Positions 10,811 through 23,353 of a DNA stretch of 64,000 bases are shown here, one piece after another. Source of the stretch: Hybos culiciformis (Eukaryota; Arthropoda; Insecta; Diptera; Hybotidae); assembly GCA_964007475.1 (NCBI GenBank), contig OZ023274.1, positions 26,999,090 through 27,063,089 on the forward strand, written 5' to 3'. The notes under the pieces were generated by a model. The model made no database searches and had not been told where the DNA came from. It was given only the letters and a program-made list of their open reading frames with translations. Made by a program: the position numbers and the translations under genes. The stretch's first letter is position 1. Each line of letters starts with the position of its first letter.

Positions 10811-13800
10811 AAGCAGATGGAAAAAAAAAAAATTCAAACACGGAAAATGAACCGGATTTAGAAGAAAATTGTTATATATATGAAGAGGATCTAATTAAAA
10901 AAATCATCCGAAATTATTTGAAAACAATATTTGGAAAATTATTTAATTATAAGATATTTCTCGATTTTTTATGTATGTATATTTAAGCGGAAAATATTGA
11001 ATTATAAATTATAAATATCCGAACTATATTTAAAAAAAAATTTTAAACAAAAATACAAAAACAGAATATCTTATATATTTTATTTTACATAATATCAACA
11101 GCCCGCCGTCGGTGCATTACACTACTAATTCTGTAATAAGGTTAATAGAAATATTTTAAAACTTAATGAATATAAATATGAGAAACCAGTTCAACAAAGT
11201 AAACCTGCCTTGCAGAATTGTCCTTATTATATTGTATAACTAAAAATCTTTCTGCCTATGAACAGAATAAATTATTTTCTCATCCACAAATTGCAACTCT
11301 GTATATATATAAAAAAAAAATAATAATCTCATGTTTTATTATTTTCTTTTAATATTAATATTTTTTTTTTGCTTACGTTGTATTAAAATGAATTTTTGAA
11401 CTTTGACCTAAATTTATGTTTTTTTTTGCATCATATACATATATACATGCTGCCACTATGAATTTGATTTTACCTCTTTAAAGTATGAAAAAAAAAAAAA
11501 TTCCCCCTTGAGAGGAAAAATAAAATCTGTAAAAGAAATATGATTATTTAAGCCTTCATTCTCATTATTTTATGATTGTGTTTTGTGAATTCTTAACAAA
11601 ATAATCGCAGAGCAAAATATGATGAGAAAGGACTTCTTTCAGTGTTTCTGTGTCGGTATTATAAATATAGCATATTATATATATATTAGTAAGTATATTG
11701 AGAATAGCAAGGTAAAGTAAGCCCACATTGTTTCAATAATTAATGATATTTTTTGTTATACTTTATTTTTGACGGAAAATTATTGTTCTTTTAATTAGAA
11801 TACGGATTTAGGGCGGTAGAAACTACAAAAAAAAGTTTATGTAGTTTTCCTAAATATGTAAATAATACTCAATTATAATTAAAATCGTTAGATTTCTGAA
11901 AAACTAAAATATTTAAGAATTTTTGATTTTTGTTGAAAATGCTTTCGAATATTTGAATTTTATAATTCCTCAAGAAAAAAAGATAAACAAATCTCTTATT
12001 ACCTACAGAAGTCAGAAATATCTAGCTCTCAATCTTATAGTTTAGTTCTAAACCTAATCCTGTTCTAACATATTCTGTAAACTTCAAATGATACATTTAA
12101 ATTCTGAAATCGACAGTCGATATGACTAAAATTTGAGTTAAACTGTTATTATGAATTATACTCAAGGATAAATTAAATAAATAAATAGTCTCTCATTAGT
12201 GCCGCACATCGAAGAAATAATATTTTTGTTTCTATTGTTTAAAATATTACATATAACGTACGTGCAGTACTTTATATTCAGCAACATATTTTTTATCTTA
12301 GGTACATTGTACTATCACTTTGAAGAATATAACGATTATCCTTTTCATCCTTTATACTTTTAAAGGCTAAAGTTCGTTTGCACATAGATTTTTTTAAATT
12401 ATAACTAAAAGTTTAAAATATTTATTTTTGTTGTCTTGGATGATGGCAAAAATTACAATATTTGTATATAGGTATATGAAAACTCATATTAATTTTGTTT
12501 ATAATATTTTTTTTAAATTAATGTAGTGGTATAATTTACCTAAGAGAATAAATAATATTTATATGTAATTTTTTATGAACATTATGGATAATTCTACGTC
12601 AATTGAGTTTTTTCTGAAACTGAGGAAGATCTTTTTGGCTAATTTTTAATCTGAATGTGTGCATACATTTTCTTTCCAACTTAATCAGCTATAAATAGTA
12701 GTTATATGTTACACTACGAGAAAAGAATAGCTTTTCAATGATCCATGCAGCTCCATTTAATATCAATTCATCTGCATCTCTGTACACATCTCTTATAAAA
12801 CAATTTAGAGGAAAAAATTATGCACAGATACCACAGACTTAATAAACCTATAGTTTTATTTTTGTTTCTTAAAGATACTTTAATTTTTCTTTTATTTTAA
12901 TATTTTAATATACCTATTCAACTTCAAAATTCATTTACCGTCCAGAGATCATAAGCTGAACTCATTTTATTTAAGAAAATTATTTTTAGCCCGTTTTTCA
13001 TCAAACGGACTATGTTTTCATTAAATGTCCGTCCGAATGGTACGTCTGTTCGTTCGTGCCATACTAAAATGAAAAAAAAAGAGCCCATACTTCGTTTTTG
13101 ATGTATGTTCTAATTTTTTTTTATGCAATAAAAATATGTTTACTGAAGATCAAAAACCTATATTCTCTTTTCTACATCATCATTGATCAAATTGAAAATA
13201 TAAATTCTTGGAATTGCATAAATTTCTGGATGAGGGGAAAAGATATAATATATAGGTTTGAAATTGACAAAAGGTTTCTCATATAAAATTTAAATGAATT
13301 TATGACAAAAAGTTAAGATTTACGATAAATTAAGAAAAAGAGAATAGAAAGAAAATATAATGTAGTAAAAAGGATGTCACCTACAAACATAGTATAATGT
13401 GAAATTATGTAATTTACCATAATAAAAAATAATGTGTGTACATAATTTTCTTTTCATTATTTATACAAGCATGACATAGAACTTTTAATGCCTATACTTT
13501 GATGGCAATCAACATTTAAAAAAACCTTAAGGATACGATTTGGATAACAAAATTAGATTTCAGCTCAAACAATATTCAGACATTCTGTTTTTCAAGTCTA
13601 TCTACCGATTTAAATGTTATCCGCAGCAGATATACTTTGCACCTAAAGCTTAGTCAATTTGATAAACGATTTTCTTGACTTTTAAAACTTTTAAAACTTT
13701 CTCAAGTCTTATTAATTTTCACCCATGCCATGTATAAGTTAAAAAAAAAAAATGGATGGATGTAATAAAAATTTATGTGTTTTCCGTATTAACTTACATA

Positions 13801-14840
13801 GTTTAAGGAAAAAAAAAAGTTACACAAATAGTATAATATATGAAGAGCTAGAGTCTGTGAAAATAAATTAAGGATATTCATATGTACACTTTACTTATCT
13901 AATGATTTATATGTAAGGTTTTTAACTAAATGTATTTAGGTGCAGATACTTTTATATATTATATAACTTTGTTTCTAAAATTGTGGTATTTCGCTGAAAA
14001 GATTATCTCAATATAAAACGATTTGACTCAAATAAATTTGAAAAAAATAAATAAGTTCATCTTAATGCGTTAAACTATTTTTGGAATCTTAATTTTCCAA
14101 GGTGTGATATTGAAGTTACGTATTTGAAGTTTTTTCAGGTTTTAAAAACTTCACAAATTTAAAGACTAGAATTTTTCTTTGAAAACCTAGAGCCAGCGGT
14201 TAAAGTATTTTCTACATGATCTTATGCCTTCAGGGTAGATGCAAAAAACGAAAAAATAATTAACATAAAAGTAGTAAAAAAAATTTCAATATTGTAAAAA
14301 AGAACTGAAAAACCCATTTAAAAACTCCAAAAAATTTCATACAATAATATTATTATTAATTTTAACATAAAATATCTGCTCTGACTATAACCAAAATCTA
14401 TTAATTTATCTGTATTACATGTTTTGATTATTATGACGATCCACTTGTTTGATTTGTATTTAAAAATTTTATTTTTTTTGTTTTCGTTTTCTTTTTTTTC
14501 GATATTTCCCACAAATTTTATGCTCTTGATATAAAATTTATGTACATTACATATTTTCAGCTTTCACAAATTAGATTGGTTGGATAAAAAAATTATAAAT
14601 GATTTACATATATGGTAAAATGTATTCTTAAATAACATAAGTTAAACTCTTATTTAATAAAAAAAAATAAAATATTTAATTTGCTGAAATTAGATGGAAA
14701 ATTTTTTATGTATGTGAAGATCAAATAAATTTCGTCTTACATAAGCTAATTCTTGTACCAATGTCTTTGAAATTTTAAGACTTGCAAATATTTTTAAAAT
14801 GTTTACACATTCTATGGTTCTACACCTTTTCAACTTCAAA
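10811..14840. other. AT-rich non-coding DNA
   Basis: No gene or element supported over about 4 kb. There is a G+C blip near 11100-11120 and another at 12990-13065 (two nearby copies of a CCGTCCG/GTTCGTTCG style sequence) without recognisable structure. Confidence 0.45.
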
Positions 14841-14924
14841 CTGGAAATAATCATTTTCAAAATGGAAATAATCATTTTCAAACTGGAAATAATCATTTTC
14901 AAAAAGGAAATAATCATTTTGAAA
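14841..14924 (+). repeat. 21-bp minisatellite array, four units (left arm of inverted pair)
   Basis: Units begin at 14841, 14862, 14883 and 14904, each of the form xTGGAAATAATCATTTTCAA with one or two changes. The same unit is present in reverse complement at 15026-15109. Confidence 0.85.
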
Positions 14925-15025
14925 TGAAAAGGTAGAAATCCAGGTACGAAGCAAAAAAAAATTTTTATATATTGAACTTTCTGCAAAGATACAACTAATG
15001 AAAAATTTCACACACCGTTTTATCG

Positions 15026-15109
15026 TGAAAATGATTATTTCCATTTTGAAAATGATTTTTTCCATTTTGAAAATGATTATTTCCATTTTGAAATTGATTA
15101 TTTGAAATT
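15026..15109 (-). repeat. 21-bp minisatellite array, four units (right arm of inverted pair)
   Basis: Units begin at 15026, 15047, 15068 and 15089 (TGAAAATGATTATTTCCATT), the reverse complement of the left array. About 100 bp separates the arms. Confidence 0.85.
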
Positions 15110-18100
15110 AAAAAATTTTAGTCTTTGGAATAATAATAATTATTTCAAATTTATTGAAAACTAAATGTATAATAAATTTTAATTTTATAATTAGGTCTTA
15201 ACACCTGAAACTAATTAGAATCATAATTGCATTACACAAACCAAATTCAGATTAAGTTTAAGAAAAGTTTGACGATATTGATAATTAAATTCAAAATTTC
15301 TTTTACATCTATGAAAACTGTAGTAGTAAAATGTCTATTATTTAGCTTTTCCATGTGCAATACATTTTACAATACATCTTATATATATGTATATTAACTC
15401 AAACCCCAACCTAAATATATATGTAACAGCATAATTTGAAAATTTTCTTATTACTTCTATATAGACTTGACTACACTGAATTCTATCCTCGCTTACATGT
15501 TCAAATAATTTTATTATTAATTCACCACCTCAACAGATAAATAATTTTAATCTACATAAACGAAAATTATATACGTAAGTTGGTATGAAAAATTAATAGA
15601 AGTAATTCATTGAGGATAGTTTTCTGCTGCGAAATGAAAAAAAAAAAAGGTGTAGAAGTTGAAAATTATTTATGTATGTAGAGTATATAATTTGGGTTAT
15701 GGATGAATAAATTAGGAAAGCTTCTTTTTTTTCCTGTTAATTGGGTCCTTTGGCAAAATTTATAAAATATTAAATGAGGATGAACCATTAGTTATTTATC
15801 ATTACATTATATATAAGTATATGTTTGTGTATATACATTGTATAGGTATAGTTACATATATTTCTTTAAAGATCCGTGCTGTTATTATTACAACAAAAAC
15901 TTAATTGCGTTTTTTAATAAAAAACTAAGAAATGCTTAGCTTGATAACATTATTTACCAGAGATAATGTAATAATGTAATGAAATGTTGCGTTGATATAC
16001 CAACATTTGTTTTTGCTGTGAACGCAATAATAAGACCACCAATCTGTGTAACATTTATCAAACATGTTGTTGAATGCTATATATTTAATGTTCAATATGT
16101 ACCATTTCATCAAATGGTTGGATTAATATATCAAATGGTTGTTAATATGTTGATGAATCTATATACATCTTCATCTACATAATCAAAACAAAATTTAATG
16201 ACTGAACTGCCTAATCAGATTAATTGCAGCATGCGATTGGGAGCTTCAACCAATAAAGGGTATAATTTAAAGTGAAATTTAATCTGCTGGGTAGATAAAT
16301 TTCAATAAGAGGAATTAAAAAAAGCTAGTCCCCGATCGTTTGTGCAGTCTGCATTTCGATGAAAATTTGTTGTATTTCTATATAGCTTGCGTTCTTGTGA
16401 CTAAATGGTATATAGTATTGAAGGAATGTAAAAAGTATGTTCAGTCCTTGGTTGTGATCAACTATTTTAAATCGAAATGTTGCAAACGGGCCGCATGTTT
16501 CATTTATGAGGCACTGTTCTATATCAATTTTTTTTTTACAATTTCTTATTATGAACACATTTGAAACAGAAAATTTAACTTAAAAAGCATGAATTGCTAA
16601 AATTATTGTCATTTATTTATTTTTTGTTAGCACATATATTCAACATAATTGTGAATAACAATTTTAAACAATTTATTTTACGTTGCTCAGTTAATGATAT
16701 TTAATTATTGTGTTTTAAAATTGTCAGGAATTTGAGAAAATTTTATTAAAATAAAACAATGCTCTTTAAATTACATAAATATAACTTTTTAATTAATTTT
16801 TTTTAAATTTTGATATGTAACAAATTCGTAATATTTTTTACTTGGGATTAAAGCCTTAGTTATTATACCAATAGTACCAACAGATTTGCTAAAAATTTGA
16901 CTATTTCAGTTCGTAGATTTCGCTTATTGAATTTTTTGTCACAAATAGTCTTTGCTTTTACTTATTTCTAATTTAATACCTATTTCTAATTTAATTCACT
17001 AATTTATATATTTATATTTACGAATGAAAAATAAATAATTGGTTCTTGGAACAAGAATACAGTGAGTAAAAACTTTTCAATTTGTAAAAAAAAAAGAAGA
17101 AAATACCTTAAAAAAGTTCTTAAATATCTTCAGGATATTAAAACGGAAATGAAAAGTAAACACCAAAAAGAAAATCAAGTGAATAATGTGAAAAATTATT
17201 AAATTTTATTTACTTTTTGATTTTAAAAGTGTTCCTCTAAGAAAATTTTATTTTCTTTGTGCCGTAATTTTCCAAAGAAAATGTTGTTTTTCTTGAAAAC
17301 GTTTAACACAAATTATATTTTTAAACACATAGCACTTAGATCTTTATAAACTGATTAGTGAAATCAGTGTCAACGCTATGCATCCGTCGATGAAATCTTT
17401 TTCAGGGCAAATAAAGTTAGAAAACAAAATACATTTTTACATCATCAATATAGGATTTCCAAACTTAAAGAAATTTAATTTTCACAACTTAAATCAAAAC
17501 TTTTTAATAAAAAAAAATTTGAAAACTAATCCAATTATTTTTATTGACTGGTTCTTCTAAAAACCTTCATCTTCTGAAATATATTTTTGTAATAAGCAAT
17601 TTTTTTTAGTGTTAGGATATTGTTATACCCAGGAAGTCAAGGAAAACTTAATGTTCATAGCGCGCGTTATCGAAATAAAAATATTTTAATTCAGTATAAT
17701 TCAAATTTCTTTCATAATCCTTTATTTTTGCTATACAGACAGACTGTTTTCTATATATAATACATCTCTAGATATTCTAGATATAAAAATGAGTCCACGT
17801 CCCCATTGGAATGAAAAAAAAATATTCTATATGTAAAAAATTCATTATCTTAAAAAGAATAAACAGGATTGAAATTCATTTCAAATCTTTTTTTTTTTTT
17901 TTTTTTTTTGAATTTTTAATTTCTGTTGATGGAAAAATCATGATTGGAAAATATATCTTATGAAATCGATTTTAGTATAGAAATAACAGTGGAAAGGTAT
18001 TTTCAATTAAAAAAAGAATTTTTTTTTCCTCTTTAGTTATTCAAATAGATAACTGATTCCATGAAATAATAAACATTATGTCTAAATTGATAAATCATAT

Positions 18101-18385
18101 TTTGTAAATTATATTTGTTACTATATTAGTATGTATATTATATAATATTTTCGATTTTAAATTAGTATAAATTTGGTTCAAACTTCAAACTTAGACAGAT
18201 CTACTGAGTGGAGCAATAATTGTTCTTTTTTTATGCTTTAAAGTTAAAACTATTTTTTTTTCAATTTGTACATATCAACATTGAGGTAGTCCTTTTTGTA
18301 CATTGTATGTACATTGTACAGACATGGTTCAGACATTGTATGTTAATTTTAATTCATTGTATATATGATTTTTTTGATGGTTCTT
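15110..18385. other. AT-rich non-coding DNA with one weak coding-like patch
   Basis: At 15979-16182 and 16340-16564 there are modest open frames in slightly richer G+C sequence; the second begins LCSLHFDENL, reminiscent of the CxxHF part of a THAP zinc finger, but nothing else of that domain follows. A 22-bp T run lies at 17888-17909. Nothing else is supported. Confidence 0.4.
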
Positions 18386-18671
18386 AAAAGGATTTGGTAC
18401 GAAAAAATTTTTTTTTTTTTAATTTAAAAAAAAAATTGATTTCAAAGATAAATTTTGAAACTATTTTATAAAAATGTTGTGCAATACAGACTATTACAAT
18501 AAATGTAATAATTTAGGGTTTATAAATATGTCAAAGCAACTAAAAATAAGCGTAGAAGTAATCTTTAGAACAGTGATAGGCAACCTTTTTCGAGAACGGA
18601 TAAATTACAATACTTTCGATTCTCTATTGTGCAGGCAACTGGGTTAAAAATTAACTCATATTTTTTATTAA

Positions 18672-19104
18672 AGCCCCGGTGTCGTTAAAACAGAACTTAG
18701 CAACAGAACAGAATCAGCGACAGAAAAATTTATTCTGCTAGTCAGAATCTCACGAGGTTGCTGCCTTTAAAACAGAAACATTATATAAAATTTCGTAATT
18801 TTTTACGAAATCTACAATTTTCTCCTCTTCGTCCTCACTGAATTTAATTTTTTTCCCATTTTCCAACAAAAACAACTCGAAAAAACGTAAATAAACAAAG
18901 ACAAAAAAAATTAAAGTCAATTCAATTGACATTCTGGCAACAGAAACATAAAATAACCCTGTTTGAGGTTATTCAAATTCTGTGGACAGAATGAATTTTT
19001 CTGTCGCTAAATTGTTTTGTGAAATTCTGTCGCGGAATAAATTCTGTTCAAATGTATGGGATTCTGTTTCTGTTGCTAAATTGTGTTTTAACGACATCCC
19101 GGTT
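18672..19104 (-). mobile_element. PIF/Harbinger-like element nested in the hAT element
   Basis: The TIRs start AGCCCCGGTGTCGTTAAAAC on the left and AACCGGGATGTCGTTAAAAC on the right strand, followed by similar sequence (TTAGCAACAG) for about 45 bp. They are flanked by TAA at 18669-18671 and 19105-19107. A 3-bp TWA duplication is typical of PIF/Harbinger. The strand is given for the internal ORF. It is internally deleted and non-autonomous. Confidence 0.85.
18750..18932 (-). pseudogene. Truncated MADF-like ORF of Harbinger accessory protein
   Basis: A 60-codon frame within the Harbinger-like element. A hydrophobic start is followed by FSEDEEEKIVDFVKNYEILY, which fits the opening of a MADF (Myb/SANT-like) domain (acidic stretch, then LIxxV..xPxLYd). 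PIF/Harbinger elements encode such a DNA-binding accessory protein beside the transposase, which supports the superfamily call made from the ends. The frame stops soon after (ILYNVSVLKAATS), so most of the domain is lost through internal deletion. The function is inferred from about 25 residues and should be held lightly. Confidence 0.45.
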
Positions 19105-19904
19105 TAAATCAAATTTTTTCTTAATTTATTATTAATAATATTCGAACAAAATTAATAAAATTGAAAGAAAAATAATAATATTGAAAGAAAAGATTAATAA
19201 TTAATGACTTCCTTGATGAAAATGAAACTACTTGGCCGGATTGGGTAATTGGAAATATGGCTGCGGGTAACTATGTTACCCGCGGGTTGGGGGTTGCGTA
19301 CCACTGCTTTAGATAATGAGAAATCAACTACCATTTTTTACTTATTGCATATAATAAACATTATATTAATTTATCAATGCATTTGTCGTAAATAATTATT
19401 ATCTTAATATGTGCACATTAATATTTTTATTGACTTGGAATAATAATTTCAATCCAATAGTCAAAAACTGACAAACAATAACGATATTTAACTAGCAGAC
19501 ACAAACTGATTTAAAAAAATTTTTTTTTATATAATTATCTATTTGAACTGTTAAAAAATATTAATTCAAATGTTTTATTATATACTTTTTTAAAACCTTA
19601 CAAATGTAAAAGAAAATTAATTAGAAATAATTTATTTTAAAAGTAAAATAATATAGTAATGTAAATAAAATTAAAATCAAAAAATTTTATTTTTTATTAA
19701 AAAAATGATAAATAACAGAACAGGTCTAGGCACTGAAAAAAAATTCTTTTTTCAATCGATCGAGTGATAAGTTTAACAAAGAAAATTTTGCTATCATAAA
19801 AATTTTAAATGCTAAGAAACAATTCAAAGAATCAACGAAAATTATTTCTGTCTATCAAATTGGTTTTTTTTAAATTTGAATCATTCTATATTAATTGTTC
19901 TGTA

Positions 19905-20350
19905 GTGTTTTATTTTATTTTAAACGGATTTGTGTTATGAAGGGAATTGATTTTATTGTTGACAACTTGTGGTATTAATGTAAAATCCACTAGGTCGCGT
20001 CTTTTGGTTAATCACACAATATTAAACAATTTTAACGTGTATTAATAGAGTGATCCCTCAAGGCAAATATCTAACACCGAATCTCAAAAATTTCCGTGGA
20101 TGGACTTTGGACTCCATCACATTTACATACATTTTATAGAAGAATGACCATAATTGACTAGCGTATTCTAATTTAGGATGAACAATTGTGTAATACAGCT
20201 GATTTAGAAGATGAATCTTTTTATGAAAGAAAGCATTAAATTTGACTTATAAAACGATTTGAAACTAATCCCTGATACAAGCTACTTTATTCAATTTTTT
20301 ATTATTAATTGATGCGGTTTTGACGTTCATTAAACTCAAGCAACTTTGAA
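19905..20350 (-). pseudogene. Antisense LINE fragment: ORF2 C-terminal region
   Basis: Read on the - strand from about 20200, the frame gives LYYTIVHPKLEYASQLWS, then ESKVHPRKFLRFGVRYLP, the standard layout of the region after RT in CR1/Jockey-like LINEs (LVRPxLEYASxVW...IEsvQrkFLRF). A stop follows, then near 19965 in another frame a piece reading LIPQVVNNKINSL, matching the later conserved L.NGKID block. It is different in wording from the LINE at 1-3453 (RPVITYACPIW), so it is another family. Several stops and shifts mark it as dead. Upstream (higher coordinates) the similarity fades by about 20350. Confidence 0.8.
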
Positions 20351-20645
20351 TTAGATTTTCTATTTGAGCTTTCAAATATCCAAAATAACTTCTAATTTAA
20401 GTGATCTTTTCAAATTTTTCTAACTCTTCTCAGTACCATTTTTGACTCAATTTCATGTTTCTAGATTTAAAAGGTTTGCATTAAACCAGACCGGACTAGA
20501 ATTCGAGTTTTGGCACTCAATCTTAATTGATTCTAATAATTTTATACCATTATCAATAATAAAAGATTGCAGAGGTTTTGAATGAAAAACTATTTTATAT
20601 TTTGTTAAAAAATTTGCAGAAACACTTTTTCGTACCAAATCCTCT

Positions 20646-22080
20646 TAGTATCAAAATAACTTTTTCGTACTAAAGAACAGTTATAAAATCCTAAAATTGA
20701 TTTTTTTTTTATACCTATTTATAAAATTTTCAAAATTTCTTATTCTTATAGGCATTGTAGAACATAGAAAAGAGTCGACCTCTGAATACAAACTAGAAGC
20801 TATATTATGGAAGTATGAGTTTTTCCTTTCAAAAATCACTCTAAACCAATTCCGATTTCTAAATGTTGTGGTTTATTTTACATAGTTTTTGATAATATTT
20901 TAATCAAATAACAACACATACTTTTCCTTTAATTTGCGAAACATAAAATCCTATGTTGCCAAATTATTTTCAATTTTATGCTTCTTTTAATTAAATATAA
21001 ATCTCAGCATGCAATTTTAACTTTTTTTTTTTTTTGATAATAATTTATATCTCTCTACAAAATCACAGATACAGAAACAAATTTTAATCCTTTTTTTTGT
21101 GGAGCAAAAATTATTAGATGCATGCTAAAAATTTGAGTTAAAAAAAAAACTACACTATTTCACACTACAGATATTTTTTTTTTATTAATTAATATTGATT
21201 TTTATACCGGTTAAATTATATGCATATAAATAGTATAATTTATAATCTTTATTGATATACAATGTATATATTTTTTTAATTTGATACTTTCTAAGATTTA
21301 TTTTAACCGGTAAGCTTTCTCAAATTGCATAAATTGAATAGGTGTATATTTTTTTTTATGGTTTTTCACTTAAAGAAAACGTTTTGTTTTTATGTTTTTA
21401 CCCCTCAAGTTAATAATAGTAAATATAGGATGAGAATACAATTGTCGAGCATTCATATCAGTTAAAAGTATATGTTTATGTAAAGTTTAAGTAGATATTT
21501 TAAAGTTACTCAGTTTTTGGAATCAAACTTTTTCATATTACGAAACTTTCAATATATACTAAATTTTTGATGTATAAGACGCTCGCTGGTAGGAATAAAA
21601 GATAGCTTGTTGTCCAAAACATATTAAAACGTTTAATATATACCTATCTTCATTTAACTTAATTTTGATTTGCGTAATGATTTTGAATTTAAGACTTTTG
21701 TTAACTTAAAACACTAAATTAAGAAACGTTTTATTAATATTTAACATTTCTATACCATATCTTTTAGACTTTTTCATTACTAAAGATATTTGAATTAATT
21801 TCGATGGATAGTCCATTAAAGATAGTTTCACTTAAATGTCAGAATAAAATAAATTTTTAATGAGATGTGAATAAATAAATTGTTTTATTTTTCTCGGTAA
21901 TAAAAATAATTTCGAAGGATGTCAATCAGGAACGTACATTAAAAAATGCGATTAATTGTCAATGCAGATATTTTACAAAGTGTAATAATTCTTCCTTTTT
22001 TTATTGTAATTTTTTCCTTAAATCCAGTATAGTATTCCCCAAGCCGCTCTAGTGTTTTTTATTAAATCTTTTTTAGATTA
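20646..22080. other. AT-rich non-coding DNA
   Basis: A short inverted repeat TACCGGTTAAA (21205) / TTTAACCGGTA (21301) brackets about 107 bp and could be a tiny MITE. Nothing else was seen. Confidence 0.4.
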
Positions 22081-23110
22081 GAAGAAAAAAAAAAAAAAGA
22101 AGAAAATTCTGAAAATATTTTTTTGCCCAAATTATAATATCACTGTCTGCTTTCATTCTTTTTTTTTTTAATCCATTATCAAACAAAAAGAAAATAAGAA
22201 TTTTTTTTTTTTAAATGAATTTTTTTAATATTTTTCTAGACAGCATAAAAAAAAATAATGTTTTTTTTTTTGGGTTTGAATAGGATATGGGGGGGGTTCT
22301 TGAAGACGTAATCCAATTAAATTATGCTCTGCCTTCAAGATTATTTTATTTATTTATTTATTTTCGTATACCCTCCCTATCATTTAGTTTCGTTAGTGTG
22401 ACAATCAAGAGGACAATTTATTTTTCTATTTTAATTTATTTTTTTTGTAACGATTTTTTGTTTTCGAAAAATTTGTTAAATTTGATTTTTATGTTTTTTT
22501 TTTTTGTTTTTTGAAAATAAATGGAAAAAATTTGAATTTTCACCTTATTTTAATTTTTTTTTTCTATGAATTTTTTTTTTAATTTTATAAAAAGGTTTTT
22601 ATTTTTTATTTTATATCCTTTTTTTTTTTTTTTTTTTTTCTTAATATGTAGAAAATGAGATTTAATATTCCTTTGAACAAAAAAAAAAAAAGAAAAAATA
22701 AAATTGTCTTTTTCTTCTTAGTAAAATATCCTTTTGTTTGTCAAAAAGCTTAAATGATATCCTTATAGTTATATTCTTCTTTTTTTTTTTTTGTTTTTTG
22801 GTTCTTAAAAAAATTATTTTTTTTTCCTTTTAACTTTTTTTTTTAACTTTGTGTTTAAATGTCTTTTAACTTATATATTTTTTTTAAATTATTTTTTTTT
22901 TGTTATTCGAAGAAGATTTAAACTCGCCCGGCTTCTAAGATGAACTGAAGAAAAAACATCTTCCCTAAAAAAATTTTAAGATGAAAATAAAATTTGAAAT
23001 TCTGTATACCAGAAAAATTTTCCAACAAAAACAAAAAAAAAAAAAAAAAGCTTTGAATTTTTATGTTTTTTTTTTTTTTGCATAAGAACAAAAAAAAAAA
23101 AAGAAGAGGA
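22081..23110. repeat. Homopolymer-dense A/T tract region
   Basis: About 1 kb in which runs of 8-21 A or T recur every few tens of bases, including 21 T at 22619-22639. Open frames here are phenylalanine/lysine-rich artefacts. Confidence 0.7.
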
Positions 23111-23264
23111 AAACAACAAAAATAAATTAAGGATGTGATGTTTATTTAATCCTTCTTATAAGTTGTATATAATTCTCTCTCTGCAAAATTTTTTGTTATT
23201 AACAATTTTTTTTTTCTCATTTTAAATTTGCACACGCGTTTTCAATAAAAATGATAAAACTCAC

Positions 23265-23353
23265 ATGTTGATTTTGGATGCTGCTGGGTTGCACCACACT
23301 AAAGAAGTTCAGTAGGGTAAATTTGCTTCCACTTTTATTACAGCCGCATATGA
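23265..23353 (-). other. Weak candidate exon (- strand)
   Basis: A G+C-richer block is open for 29 codons on the - strand (SGSKFTLLNFFSVVQPSSIQ) and ends at CAACAT followed by GTGAGT, a good 5' splice site; an AG precedes the start but with a poor pyrimidine tract. On the + strand TTTTATTACAG lies in the same block, so the direction is ambiguous. No family recognised. Confidence 0.2.

Larger units (their letters stand above)
18571..19306. mobile_element. hAT-like non-autonomous element, interrupted
   Basis: Left end CAGTGATAGGCAACC and right end GGTTGCGTACCACTG are inverted with two mismatches in 15. They are flanked by CTTTAGAA (18563-18570) and CTTTAGAT (19307-19314), an 8-bp duplication with one change. 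CAGTG..CACTG ends and 8-bp duplications are the signature of hAT transposons. Without the inserted 433-bp element and its duplicated TAA it is about 300 bp and has no transposase. Confidence 0.85.
18386..20645. repeat. Distant 21-bp inverted repeat bracketing nested insertions
   Basis: AAAAGGATTTGGTACGAAAAA at 18386-18406 is matched by its complement at 20625-20645 with one mismatch. The 2.26 kb between holds a hAT-like element, a Harbinger-like element inside it and an antisense LINE fragment. The pair may be the TIRs of an older DNA transposon into which the others inserted; no transposase is recognised and no target-site duplication was established. Confidence 0.45.

Noticed and set aside
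22081..23110. Low-complexity region as a regulatory poly(dA:dT) array
   Set aside because: Similar runs are found throughout the window and there is no gene nearby to regulate; described only as homopolymer-rich DNA.
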